NCBI RefSeq assembly: GCF_022844445.1
Contig: NZ_JALHLS010000002.1
Location: forward strand, 186,001 to 250,000
Direction: 5' to 3'
Source of the DNA: Hyphomonas sp.
GTDB lineage: Bacteria; Pseudomonadota; Alphaproteobacteria; Caulobacterales; Hyphomonadaceae
DNA: 64,000 bases
Under the pieces are notes generated by a model, which was not told the DNA's origin, did no database searches, and saw nothing but the letters and a program-made list of their open reading frames with translations. The translations under genes were made by a program, and so were the position numbers. Positions 31,901-40,059 of this stretch are shown here, one piece after another. Positions within the stretch are counted from its first letter, which is position 1, and every line of letters begins with the position of its first letter.

Positions 31901-32243
31901 GGATGTCCGAAAGCGTGATGAGGCATTCCCCCTTGGCGGCGTCTTCCTTCATCTTGCCTTCGGAAAGAAGGCGGGATAGCCGACCATAAGCGGCGCGGTC
32001 TGTCGGGTAGGCGATGATCTCCGGTCCTTCAATCGGCACAAGCCGGGCGCCGACCAGAAGCCGAAGACCAGCGTCCTTTGCCGCGACATGCGCCCGGACG
32101 ACCCCGGCGAGCGTGTTCCTGTCGGCGATCCCGATCGCCGCGATTCCAAGCTCAGCTGCGCGTTTGACAAGTTCTGCGGCATGACTCGCTCCGCGCAGGA
32201 ATGAGAAGTTCGTCATCACGGCAAGTTCGGCATAGGCGGTCAC
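28974..32243 (-). CDS. dnaE2: Error-prone DNA polymerase DnaE2
   Basis: The protein is 1089 residues from a GTG at 32243 that overlaps the imuB stop (GTGA). It shows the N-terminal PHP domain ([35 protein letters not shown]), the C-family polymerase core with the metal-binding aspartates in [17 protein letters not shown], and a C-terminal OB-fold ([26 protein letters not shown]). Length and order match DnaE2 rather than the replicative DnaE1 (about 1150-1200 aa). In alphaproteobacteria it forms the SOS mutasome with ImuA and ImuB and carries out lesion bypass. The upstream start at 32267 would lengthen the overlap with imuB. Expression likely depends on the LexA box before imuA. Confidence 0.96.
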   Translation of the reverse strand: [1089 protein letters not shown]

Positions 32244-33841
32244 GCGAACAATCCCTGTACGAACCAATCGGGAGCTGTGCCGCGTCTGTCACCATAAATC
32301 CCCTCGCGGAACACCCAGTAACGCCGCCCATCCGCATCTTCGACCCGGTAATAGTCCCGCGCGCGCGGCAGGGACTTCGCTTCGCCTGCTCGCGGCGGAA
32401 AGTAGGTCCACCATTCCGGGGCGATGCGCTCCGGTCCATCCGCCCGAACGACGCGGCGTACAACCCGCCGCCAAACGAAACTCAGGGGCGGTCCGTCGGG
32501 CACCTGTGCCATCACCTCGACCCGCTCAGCGCGGTCGAACACGCGGATAGGGCGCAAGCCCTTCATGCCGGCGGCCGGAAGCACGCCGTCCATGATTTTC
32601 CCCGCATACGGCCAGGTCTCTTCGGCCAGGTCCACCGGATGGCGCGCCACCGGCACGGTGACCGTGACACTCCCTTCGCCAAGGCGGGCATTGATCCTGT
32701 CTGCCAGGGCAGCAAGCGCGGTTTCATCGATGTCGTTTTGCGCCAGCTCGCCTGAAAGAGGCCGGCTGCCGGCCGTCATGGCGGCGGTCCGGAAGGCTTC
32801 GATCTGCAACAGATCTATCCCGAAGCCTGGATCTATGCTCTCCGCTTTATCACCGAACAGGCGCAAGACATGATCGGGGGTGCGAACAGGCAACGCCGCA
32901 TTGACGCGAAGGGTCAGGACTTCACCATCCGAACGAAAGGCACGCAAAACAAAGCTTTGTGCGCCCAATCCTGCTGCATCAAGCGCTCTGCAGAGCTTGC
33001 CTGTAAGCAGGGTGAGGCCGGCATGGATCCCCGCGCTGTCCGCCAGGGGCTCCGGGCAGGGCAGGGATTCGATATAATCCGATGGCGGACGGAAGGGTTC
33101 GAAAGGTTCATTACGGTAACCAAGGGCCTGATCCAGTCGCATGCAGACAGCGTCTGCTGCTTCGCGCGAATGAAACCGCCGTGCGAGCGCCTTGCGGTCG
33201 ATCTCGTAGAGCTGCCCAATCCGGGTCAGGCCGAAGCGCCGCAGCAGGGTAAACGCCGCATCGGACAGGCGCAGCTGGCTGACCGGGAGGTTCTCAAGGC
33301 CTTCCTGTTCGCTTCCGGACTGCAGGATGGCGGGTGTGTCCTCCAGGGCTTCTCCGCGAGCAAGGGCGTAGGCGGCGCCCCGCGTGCCCGCAAAGGCCAG
33401 GCGATGACCGTATCCCGCCGCCTTCAGACGCAGAGAAAGTTCTGCCGCCATGCAAGCCTCGCCGCCGAAGAGGTGGGAACAGCCGGTTACTTCGAGGATA
33501 AGCCCATCGTTCCCATCCAGCGCGACAAGCGGAGAGAAACGCACAAGCCAGCTCGCCAGCGCCTTCAGGCTCTCTTCATCACTTTCGCGATCCACTTCCT
33601 CGGCAGTCAGGTCTGGCAATGTGGCGCGCGCATCGGCAAGACGCAGGCCTGGCTGCAGACTGGAAGTGCGTGCGGCCTCATTTGTCGCGGCGACAATCAG
33701 TCCGTGAGCAGATTTTTCATAGAGGACGAAAGGGCGAGCCTTAGCCGGCCTTTCGGCCAGGGAGTCCGTAGGATGGCGCCGCACGCGTCGCAGCCGATCC
33801 AGCGACCATTCCGGAAACCACACTGAGAGATAGCGTCTCAT
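32240..33841 (-). CDS. imuB: ImuB, Y-family polymerase-like mutasome protein
   Basis: I set the start at the ATG at 33841 (533 residues) because MRRYLSVWFPEWSLDRLRR is the typical ImuB N-terminus; the frame is open upstream but lies in imuA. The palm and finger regions of a DinB-like fold are present (GLRLADARATLPDL, VALDGNDGLILEVTGCSHLFGGE), but the N-terminal catalytic Asp of active Y-family enzymes is replaced in SVWFPEW. This is known for ImuB, which acts as a non-catalytic hub binding the beta clamp and DnaE2. It overlaps imuA by 101 bases and dnaE2 by four. Confidence 0.93.
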   Translation of the reverse strand: MRRYLSVWFPEWSLDRLRRVRRHPTDSLAERPAKARPFVLYEKSAHGLIVAATNEAARTSSLQPGLRLADARATLPDLTAEEVDRESDEESLKALASWLVRFSPLVALDGNDGLILEVTGCSHLFGGEACMAAELSLRLKAAGYGHRLAFAGTRGAAYALARGEALEDTPAILQSGSEQEGLENLPVSQLRLSDAAFTLLRRFGLTRIGQLYEIDRKALARRFHSREAADAVCMRLDQALGYRNEPFEPFRPPSDYIESLPCPEPLADSAGIHAGLTLLTGKLCRALDAAGLGAQSFVLRAFRSDGEVLTLRVNAALPVRTPDHVLRLFGDKAESIDPGFGIDLLQIEAFRTAAMTAGSRPLSGELAQNDIDETALAALADRINARLGEGSVTVTVPVARHPVDLAEETWPYAGKIMDGVLPAAGMKGLRPIRVFDRAERVEVMAQVPDGPPLSFVWRRVVRRVVRADGPERIAPEWWTYFPPRAGEAKSLPRARDYYRVEDADGRRYWVFREGIYGDRRGTAPDWFVQGLFA

Positions 33842-34472
33842 CGTTCCACTCAAGATCAAAAGTCCTGCCGACAGCAGAAGGGTTGAGGCGGCAACGTTCG
33901 AGGTTGGCGCGCCAGCGAGCCCGGCCCGGAGCTCTTGGATCATAAGGATTAGGGGCGGAGGGGCGTGCGGTGATCCGCCAGCGTGTAGCGGCTGCCGTCG
34001 CGCCCTCACGGCCGTACGGAAGCATTAAAGTGACGGGCACGCCATGACGTCCCGATGCCAGTGCCAATCGCCTTGTGGCTGTAAAATCGGCGGCGTCCAC
34101 CTCGGCAATGACATGACTGACCGCGCCCGAAACGACGGCTTCTTCTGTGGCCCACAACACGTCACTGGCATGTTTGGCCACAAGGCTGAGACGCCGGGCA
34201 TTTCTGCTGGCCATCTCTCGCAGGGCTGTCTCGGCAAGGCTTCCCGCGTCTCGCCGCGTGGTGGCTTGAGAAATCCATAACAAGGCCCCGAAGCCCGAAG
34301 GCCAGGCCGCACTCAGCGCAAAGCCTGTCGCGGCGGCTATATCGCCATAAGCCCCTTCCACCACTTCATGCAGGCCCCGTGCACCCAGTTCATATGGGAA
34401 AGCGGCAGTGCGTGTCCTTGAAGTGTTCACCGGGCCGATCAGGCCTTTGGATATAAGTGTGCTAAGGTCCAT
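33741..34472 (-). CDS. imuA: ImuA, SOS mutagenesis RecA/SulA-like protein
   Basis: The 243-residue protein resembles the ImuA branch of the RecA-like fold: ELGARGLHEVVEGAYGDIAAATGFAL, then LLWISQATTRRDAGSL and LWATEEAVVSG, with a final part (RARWRANLERCRLNPSA, FDLEWNDETLSLS) seen in ImuA proteins. It is the first gene of the LexA-controlled imuA-imuB-dnaE2 operon. A LexA box lies 76 bases before the ATG. The last 30 or so residues run into the imuB coding region in another frame and look poorly conserved, so the functional end may be earlier. Confidence 0.9.
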   Translation of the reverse strand: MDLSTLISKGLIGPVNTSRTRTAAFPYELGARGLHEVVEGAYGDIAAATGFALSAAWPSGFGALLWISQATTRRDAGSLAETALREMASRNARRLSLVAKHASDVLWATEEAVVSGAVSHVIAEVDAADFTATRRLALASGRHGVPVTLMLPYGREGATAAATRWRITARPSAPNPYDPRAPGRARWRANLERCRLNPSAVGRTFDLEWNDETLSLSVVSGMVAGSAATRAAPSYGLPGRKAG

Positions 34473-34547
34473 GGGCGCAGTTTTGTTCTTCCGCTGATGT
34501 AAGGGGCGGATCTCAAAAAGTGATCAGGTACCCAAACACGATGCATA

Positions 34548-34562
34548 GAACAAATCAAGAAC
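34548..34562. promoter_or_regulatory. LexA (SOS) box, GTTC-N7-GTTC
   Basis: On the minus strand the sequence reads GTTC-TTGATTT-GTTC, the alphaproteobacterial LexA consensus as a direct repeat. It lies 76 bases before the imuA start, as expected for DNA-damage induction of the mutasome operon. Confidence 0.85.
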
Positions 34563-35149
34563 ATGCTTTGTGATTTTAACGGGATGCGATCTCCCGTGCG
34601 TGCGTCAGGCTGTGGAAAGCCTCGCCGCCTTGTGGCCGGCCATGTTTCCCGCGTTACGGCCGCATGGCCCGCCGTGATGGCAGGCGGCGGCCCGAATCTG
34701 AGCAGTCGCGCACGAACGGCCCGTTTGCCGTATTGAAGGTGCGCGCCAGAACTTCTGGCATGCACCTCAGTCCGCTCGTCTGTGCACTACCCTTTCTTTG
34801 CGGGGGACTACCGGGAAGAGGGGCATCCCGATCCTCTCTGATCACGTTTTCGCCAATGTGGCGCCGATCCGGTAGCTTGCAGCCAGACCGCCAGCGACCG
34901 GAGCGGTCGCTAATTTGGATCCGCCGTGCCGGGCTGGCTGCACGTCAAACAGCAATGGCCGGGACCGGGCGACGACAAAGCCTTCTAGGTCCATGAGTTC
35001 GCCGCAGATCGCCTCACTGTCCGGAAGGTGAGCGTGCCGGCGCCAATGTGTTCGTTAACTTAAAACTTTGGCATGCCGTTCGCTTTCGGGTATGCGAAAC
35101 GCGCCAATCAGATGACGGCTGGCACGATAGGGCTGGGGGGGGTAGTCGC
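34563..35149. other. 587-base stretch without a supported gene
   Basis: Several overlapping frames exist on both strands but none has protein-like composition or a ribosome site. An 8-bp perfect hairpin, AGCGACCG-GAG-CGGTCGCT, lies at 34893-34911 without a T-run. A run of eight G (35136-35143) just before the membrane-protein start may act as its ribosome site. Confidence 0.5.
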
Positions 35150-36880
35150 ATGATCGATCAACTGTTCCAGAATGGCTACAAGCGGGAACATGCTGACACG
35201 CGGGCCAGAACACCCTCGGTGCTTTGGGCTGCCGGCACCTCGCTGATCCTGTTTCCGGTGCTCGTCTTCGCCCTGACCACACTCTGGTTCGTGGTGGGCG
35301 GTGCCATCACACCGGACTTTGGCCGGATCGTCCTCGTTGTCTGCGCGGCTATAGCGCTCTACGTGCCGGGTAGGCTGTTTCCCGAAACGTCGCGGGTTGC
35401 GCCATTCCTCGCCCTTGGACTGGGCGTGCTCGCGGCGCTCGTCGCCTCCCTGCTTCACGACACATCGATCGATGGCCAGCACTACCACTTTCAGGCCATC
35501 TATGCCCTGGCAGAGGGATGGAACCCGGTTCACAAGCCGGCGCCGCCGCCCATTGTCGGCGATGCCATAACGCCGTGGGCGGTGCATTATCCGAGGGCTG
35601 TCTGGCTTCTCTCGGCGAACGTCCTTGCCGCGGGCCTTCCGCTGGCAATGGTCAAACTGTCACTCCTGCTTGTCCTGTTTGCAGCCGCTGCGCTTGTGGG
35701 CGGCGCCTTGTTCCGCGCCGGCTATTCCTGGCTGTTCACTCTGGCCCTGACCTGTGCGGCCGTCCTGAACCCGATCGTCCTGGCGCAGATCTGGACGAGC
35801 ATGAACGACGGCATCCTGGCGCTCTGCATACTGATCTTTGTCGTCTCGATGGTTACATGGATCGAGCAGGAGAACAGGAGTTTTCTGGTTTCTGGTGTGG
35901 CCGCCATGATGCTCGCCCTCAACCTGAAATTTTCAGCCATCCCGACATTCGTGATCCTGTGCGCCTTCGCGTGCGCTGGCGCCTATCTGATGCGCGGCCG
36001 CCCCAAGGCGTATACCGCTGCGGCCATTCTTTTCGTTCCCGCCTTCGCAGCGATCTTCCTTCTGGGGTGGTCGCCCTACATGCAGAATTTCCTCGAGCAT
36101 GGTCACATTTTCCATCCGCTTATGGGAAAGGATGCGATCGACATCATGATCGGTGACGGGACTGCCTACGACAATACGCCGAATGTCCTGAAGGAAATGT
36201 CTGCGGCCGAGCGATTCTTCTTTTCGCTCTTTTCAGAAACGCATGCGGGTTATGGCACGCTGCCGCATTTGAAAATTCCCTTTACTGTGTCGCCTGAAGA
36301 GCTGCGTGCTGCGGGCGGCGTGGATGTCCGGCTCGCTGGATTCGGCCCGTTCTTCTCAGGCAGCATCTTGCTCACCCTGGGTACAGCGATCCTTCTGTTT
36401 GTCCGGCGGGCGGAATGTGGCCCGGCGGCGCGGGTCCTTTTGTTCGTTGCCGCGGGGCTTCTCGTCTCGGTAATCCTGATGCCGCAGAACTGGTGGGCGA
36501 GGTATGTTCCGCAGTTCTGGTTTGTGCCGGTCTGTGTGGCGGCCGCCGCGCTGACTGACAGCAGTCGGCTCGCCCGGTCTTTGGGCGCGGCCATCGTTGC
36601 GGTCAGTCTGGCAGGCTCACTGGCAGTAGGCGGCGCCTCAAGCTGGCTTTCGGCAAATCGCAGCCTGGAAGCGGCAGCGCAAATCGAGCGCCTTGCAGAA
36701 ACGGGCACGCGCTACTGCGTCAATCCCGATATGGCCGAGTCCCGCATCTTCATCATGCAGAACGCCGGGATCGAGGCGGTGTATACACCTGTCGAAGCGA
36801 TTGCGTGCGATGCGCCAGAAGGTTTTGACGGGTACGGTCCCGACCGTACCGGCGGCTTGATCTGCGCTTGCCCGGCCTGA
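35150..36880 (+). CDS. Multi-span membrane protein, GT-C glycosyltransferase-like
   Basis: The protein is 576 residues from the ATG at 35150; the frame is open further upstream but has no membrane or start features. About ten hydrophobic segments are visible between residues 20 and 510. The early loop after the third segment contains DTSIDGQHYHFQAIYALAEGWNP, the place where GT-C enzymes carry their acidic active-site residues, and SMNDGILALCILIF resembles another conserved loop. The C-terminal 65 residues (RYCVNPDMAESRIFIMQNAG) are soluble, probably periplasmic. I infer a polyprenyl-phosphate-sugar-dependent glycosyltransferase or a related membrane protein, but no specific family is certain. 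The surrounding genes support a glycan role. Confidence 0.7.
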   Translation: MIDQLFQNGYKREHADTRARTPSVLWAAGTSLILFPVLVFALTTLWFVVGGAITPDFGRIVLVVCAAIALYVPGRLFPETSRVAPFLALGLGVLAALVASLLHDTSIDGQHYHFQAIYALAEGWNPVHKPAPPPIVGDAITPWAVHYPRAVWLLSANVLAAGLPLAMVKLSLLLVLFAAAALVGGALFRAGYSWLFTLALTCAAVLNPIVLAQIWTSMNDGILALCILIFVVSMVTWIEQENRSFLVSGVAAMMLALNLKFSAIPTFVILCAFACAGAYLMRGRPKAYTAAAILFVPAFAAIFLLGWSPYMQNFLEHGHIFHPLMGKDAIDIMIGDGTAYDNTPNVLKEMSAAERFFFSLFSETHAGYGTLPHLKIPFTVSPEELRAAGGVDVRLAGFGPFFSGSILLTLGTAILLFVRRAECGPAARVLLFVAAGLLVSVILMPQNWWARYVPQFWFVPVCVAAAALTDSSRLARSLGAAIVAVSLAGSLAVGGASSWLSANRSLEAAAQIERLAETGTRYCVNPDMAESRIFIMQNAGIEAVYTPVEAIACDAPEGFDGYGPDRTGGLICACPA

Positions 36881-36955
36881 CGCGGCGCGCAGACCAGAAG
36901 TCAACGTCTGCGGACCAAATGTTTGGCCGAGGAAGTCTCTCCGTGTCAGCGACGC

Positions 36956-38497
36956 CTATCGGCTGAGCGCCGCCTGGCATGCACGCGCTGTCAATGCCAT
37001 GATGGTGAGCGTCGGGTTCTGCGTGCCTTGTGAGGGCAGGGCGGCACCATCGGTAACGTACAGGCCGGGCATTGCCCAGCATTCATTGTGGGGCGTCAGC
37101 ACGGAAGTTGCGGGATCCTTGCCGATGCGGGCGCCGCCGCATTCGTGTACGGACGTTCCCGGGTTTGCAGGCCCTGCCGGCCGAACCAGGACCTTCGCGC
37201 CGATACCCTCGAACAATTCGTCGAGTGCTCCGGAGATCGAGTCTGCCAGCGCCCGCTCGGGCTCACCCCACTGGGTGTCGATCGACAGAACGGGCTGCCC
37301 CCAGCGGTCCTTGCGCTGTTTTGACAGGGAGACGCGTCCCTGCAGGGTCTGAGAGGTTTCACCAAAGCCCACGGCTGTCGTCCATGCACCGGCAGGATTG
37401 GCGGTCGCATAGAGTTGAACGCCGAATCCGCGCCGGGTGGCATCGCCGCCCTTGCGAAGGTCAAACCGGGGGAGATAGAGGCAGCGCCCTGGCTCCGCCG
37501 GAGGCGTGATGGGCAGGGGCGGGCTCAGACCTTCGGCCTTCAGCATGACGTGATCACTGAGATGAAGACCCAGCGCCGGCAACTGATCTGTCAACGGGCC
37601 GGACGCATTGGACGAGTTCAGGAGTATGCGTGTCGATTCCAGGGATGAGGCGCACAGGAAAACCAGCGGCGCATTGGCCGAATGGGTTTGACCGTCTGCG
37701 GGGTCGAGCCATTCGACACCGGCCGCGCGGCCATCTGCGGCGTGCAGGATGCGCTGCGCAAGGGCGCTGGGGCGCAGGGTCAGCCGGCCGGTGGCAGCTG
37801 CAATCCCGGCGAAATCGACCGGTGGCGCGTACCGGCTGAGCATGACCCGCGCCTCGGGCCAGCGCTGTGCAAATGTCTCCAATAGCTGCCGTTCCGAGAT
37901 GTTCGGGCTGATCGGATGGGTGACCAGGCTGTCGGGGATGAAGGGGATGCCCTCTCGCCCGCCGAACAGGCCAATCCGGCTTTCAACCTTCTCGTACCAG
38001 GGCGCGAGCTCTTCGATCCCGAACGGCCAGGGACTGGGGCCGTCATTCTTCGGTCCGACATCATATTCGCTGAGCCGGTAGTACTGCCGCCCGTGGCCCG
38101 GCACGACCATCCGCCCGCCGACACCGTGGGACCGGATCCAGGTGAAGGGCTTGCCTTGCGGGGTCTCGTAGGGGTGGTCCCGGTCATCGACAAAGCTGCC
38201 GGGCTTTTGCACCCAAGCAAAGCACTCTGTCTGCACAGGTTGGCGAAGGCGTCCTGCAGCGCGCAGCAATCGTGTCCCCGCATTTATTAGCCTGGGGTGC
38301 AGGATGCCTGCAAGCCGCGGGTCGGATATCGCGCCGATGGAAGTCGACAGGGCCTTGCTGAACGGCTTTTTCCAGAATGACTGCTCGCGGCCTGCATCGA
38401 GCAGAAGCACCGAGAGCCCGGATTCGCAAAGCAGGGCGGCTGCGAGCCCTCCTGAAGCGCCGGCACCAACAACGATGGCGTCATGGTTTTTGCTCAT
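36956..38497 (-). CDS. GMC-family FAD-dependent oxidoreductase
   Basis: The protein is 513 residues with the N-terminal FAD motif AIVVGAGASGGLAAALLCESG (G11, G13, G16), GGRMVVPGHGRQYYRLSEYD in the flavin-contact region and the typical GMC C-terminus: SVHECGGARIGKDP, VTDGAALPSQGTQNPTLTIMALTAR. The His in VHECGG and the Asn in GTQNPT fill the catalytic pair positions. Enzymes of this group oxidise alcohols or sugars. It is divergent from the aldo/keto reductase gene, and both are beside glycan-type genes, suggesting that they modify a sugar or polyol precursor; that link is inferred. No signal peptide is seen. Confidence 0.9.
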   Translation of the reverse strand: MSKNHDAIVVGAGASGGLAAALLCESGLSVLLLDAGREQSFWKKPFSKALSTSIGAISDPRLAGILHPRLINAGTRLLRAAGRLRQPVQTECFAWVQKPGSFVDDRDHPYETPQGKPFTWIRSHGVGGRMVVPGHGRQYYRLSEYDVGPKNDGPSPWPFGIEELAPWYEKVESRIGLFGGREGIPFIPDSLVTHPISPNISERQLLETFAQRWPEARVMLSRYAPPVDFAGIAAATGRLTLRPSALAQRILHAADGRAAGVEWLDPADGQTHSANAPLVFLCASSLESTRILLNSSNASGPLTDQLPALGLHLSDHVMLKAEGLSPPLPITPPAEPGRCLYLPRFDLRKGGDATRRGFGVQLYATANPAGAWTTAVGFGETSQTLQGRVSLSKQRKDRWGQPVLSIDTQWGEPERALADSISGALDELFEGIGAKVLVRPAGPANPGTSVHECGGARIGKDPATSVLTPHNECWAMPGLYVTDGAALPSQGTQNPTLTIMALTARACQAALSR

Positions 38498-38632
38498 CTG
38501 GGATAGTCACTTTCGCGTTTTACCTTCAGCGGAAGGTCTGCAAGCAAGCGGGCAGGGTCGATCGGCTTCTGTAAGACTTTGACTATACGATCTTGATTGA
38601 CATGAGATTTATCTCCTCGTCTTTGCTCGAGG

Positions 38633-39628
38633 ATGCAGGATCAAGACGCCCAGACTATCAGCGCCCGCCTTTTTGCTAAACGGTCCGGCCCCCTCGGCTT
38701 CGGAACTGGGTTGTTGCACCATGCCGGCAGCCCGTCCAACGCAGTTCGCCTGCTCCGGGACGCGCACGATCAGGGAATCTCCTATTTCGATACAGCCCGG
38801 CTCTATGCGGACGGAGAGGCGGAGAAGCTCCTCGGCGCGGCTTTTTCACATATGCGCAACGACATCATAATCACGACGAAGGTGGGCATCCTGCCGGTCC
38901 GCCGGGGTCTGGCTACGCGCGCGTCTGGAAAGGCTGCGGCGGTTCTCCGGCGCATTCCGCCTCTGAAGGCAGTGGTTCCGGAGCCCGTGGTGCAACATCC
39001 GGAGTTCGGCGTTTTCGACCCCAGGCGCATGCAACAAAGCCTTGAGACCAGTCTGAAATTTCTGCGGACGGATCATGTAGATGCGCTGTTGCTGCATGAA
39101 TGTACGCTTGCAGACGTGCGCAAGGATGAGGTTCGGGCGTTCCTGGAGCAGGCTGTCAAATCGGGCAAAGCCCGCATGTACGGTGTTGCGCCCTCGGCGC
39201 ACGAAATGCTTGCCATTGCTAAGAGCGGCGAGCCTTTTGGAGCCGTTGCGCAGTTCGACACGGCCATCCGCGAACACTTTCCGCTCAGCGGCGAAGGAAA
39301 GCCGCCGCTTATCGTCACCCACTCCTGTCTCGGGCAGGACTTCAGAGCCATAGTTAACCGGCTGGGGTCAGATGCCGGCTTGCGGCAGCGTTGGCTCCAG
39401 GCTGTTGGCGTCGATGCAGACGACACAGCCCAAGTTGCGCAGGCCTTCCTGGCACACGCGCTGGCCCAGAACCCGGAAGGGCTTGTGCTGTTTTCGACCA
39501 CGCGGCCTGAACGGCTAAAGGCCAATCTGGCGGCAGAGAGTTGGCTGGAGTCGCCGGACCGGTGCGCGGAGGCGGGCAAGCTCATTGCAGAGTTTCGCGC
39601 GAACGAGGGAGCCTCCCGGCAAAGCTAG
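38633..39628 (+). CDS. Aldo/keto reductase
   Basis: The 331-residue TIM-barrel protein has the AKR tetrad: Asp53 and Tyr58 in YFDTARLYADG, Lys83 in IITTKVGIL and His155 in ALLLHECTL. It would reduce a carbonyl with NADPH. It is divergent from the GMC oxidoreductase with a 135-base gap, so the two may share regulation and act on the same metabolite in opposite redox directions. The C-terminal region is shorter than in some AKRs but complete. Substrate cannot be deduced. Confidence 0.88.
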   Translation: MQDQDAQTISARLFAKRSGPLGFGTGLLHHAGSPSNAVRLLRDAHDQGISYFDTARLYADGEAEKLLGAAFSHMRNDIIITTKVGILPVRRGLATRASGKAAAVLRRIPPLKAVVPEPVVQHPEFGVFDPRRMQQSLETSLKFLRTDHVDALLLHECTLADVRKDEVRAFLEQAVKSGKARMYGVAPSAHEMLAIAKSGEPFGAVAQFDTAIREHFPLSGEGKPPLIVTHSCLGQDFRAIVNRLGSDAGLRQRWLQAVGVDADDTAQVAQAFLAHALAQNPEGLVLFSTTRPERLKANLAAESWLESPDRCAEAGKLIAEFRANEGASRQS

Positions 39629-40059
39629 GTTTTCGGCATCGGCCGGTCCGGCGTGCTTAATCCAGCCTATCCGGGCGCGAAATTGCACGCGCTGGCGCGC
39701 CCGCCGTTTACCCTTTCGTGCCAGAATTTAACCGGTGTGTCGCAATCCTGAGGCATATCTGCGCCAGTCGGCCACTGCTCAGGCTTCCGGTTTGACCGCC
39801 GCGCACTCAGCGGGCTTAACGATAAACGTCCGGCGCCCGCTGGCACATGAATTGCTGGTTAGCCGTTGAACGCTAGTGCACCCGCGGCATGTCAGCTCGG
39901 GGGGGCGGCTGGTTGGGGGAGGGGATCTTGGTGCCAAACAGAAGTCTGAGCCGCATTTCGCAGGATGAATCCCCGTTTGGTTTCACAGCCTGCACGACCC
40001 TTGTTTCTGATCCGGCGGCCAGTGTGGCAAGCGCCGCTTTCAAAAGATGAAGCCGAACC
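39629..40059. other. 431-base intergenic stretch
   Basis: No gene or RNA is supported here. The first 60 bases after the AKR stop are GC-rich. A run of seven G lies near 39900, and the last 30 bases lead to the HAD-UbiA start without a clear ribosome site. Confidence 0.4.

Noticed and set aside
34893-34911. Perfect 8-bp hairpin as a terminator
   Set aside because: No T-run follows on either strand and no gene ends near it.
34664-34996. A 110-residue plus-strand frame in the imuA/membrane-protein gap
   Set aside because: Biased Arg/Ser/Gly composition, no ribosome site and no motif; competing frames on the other strand look equally random.
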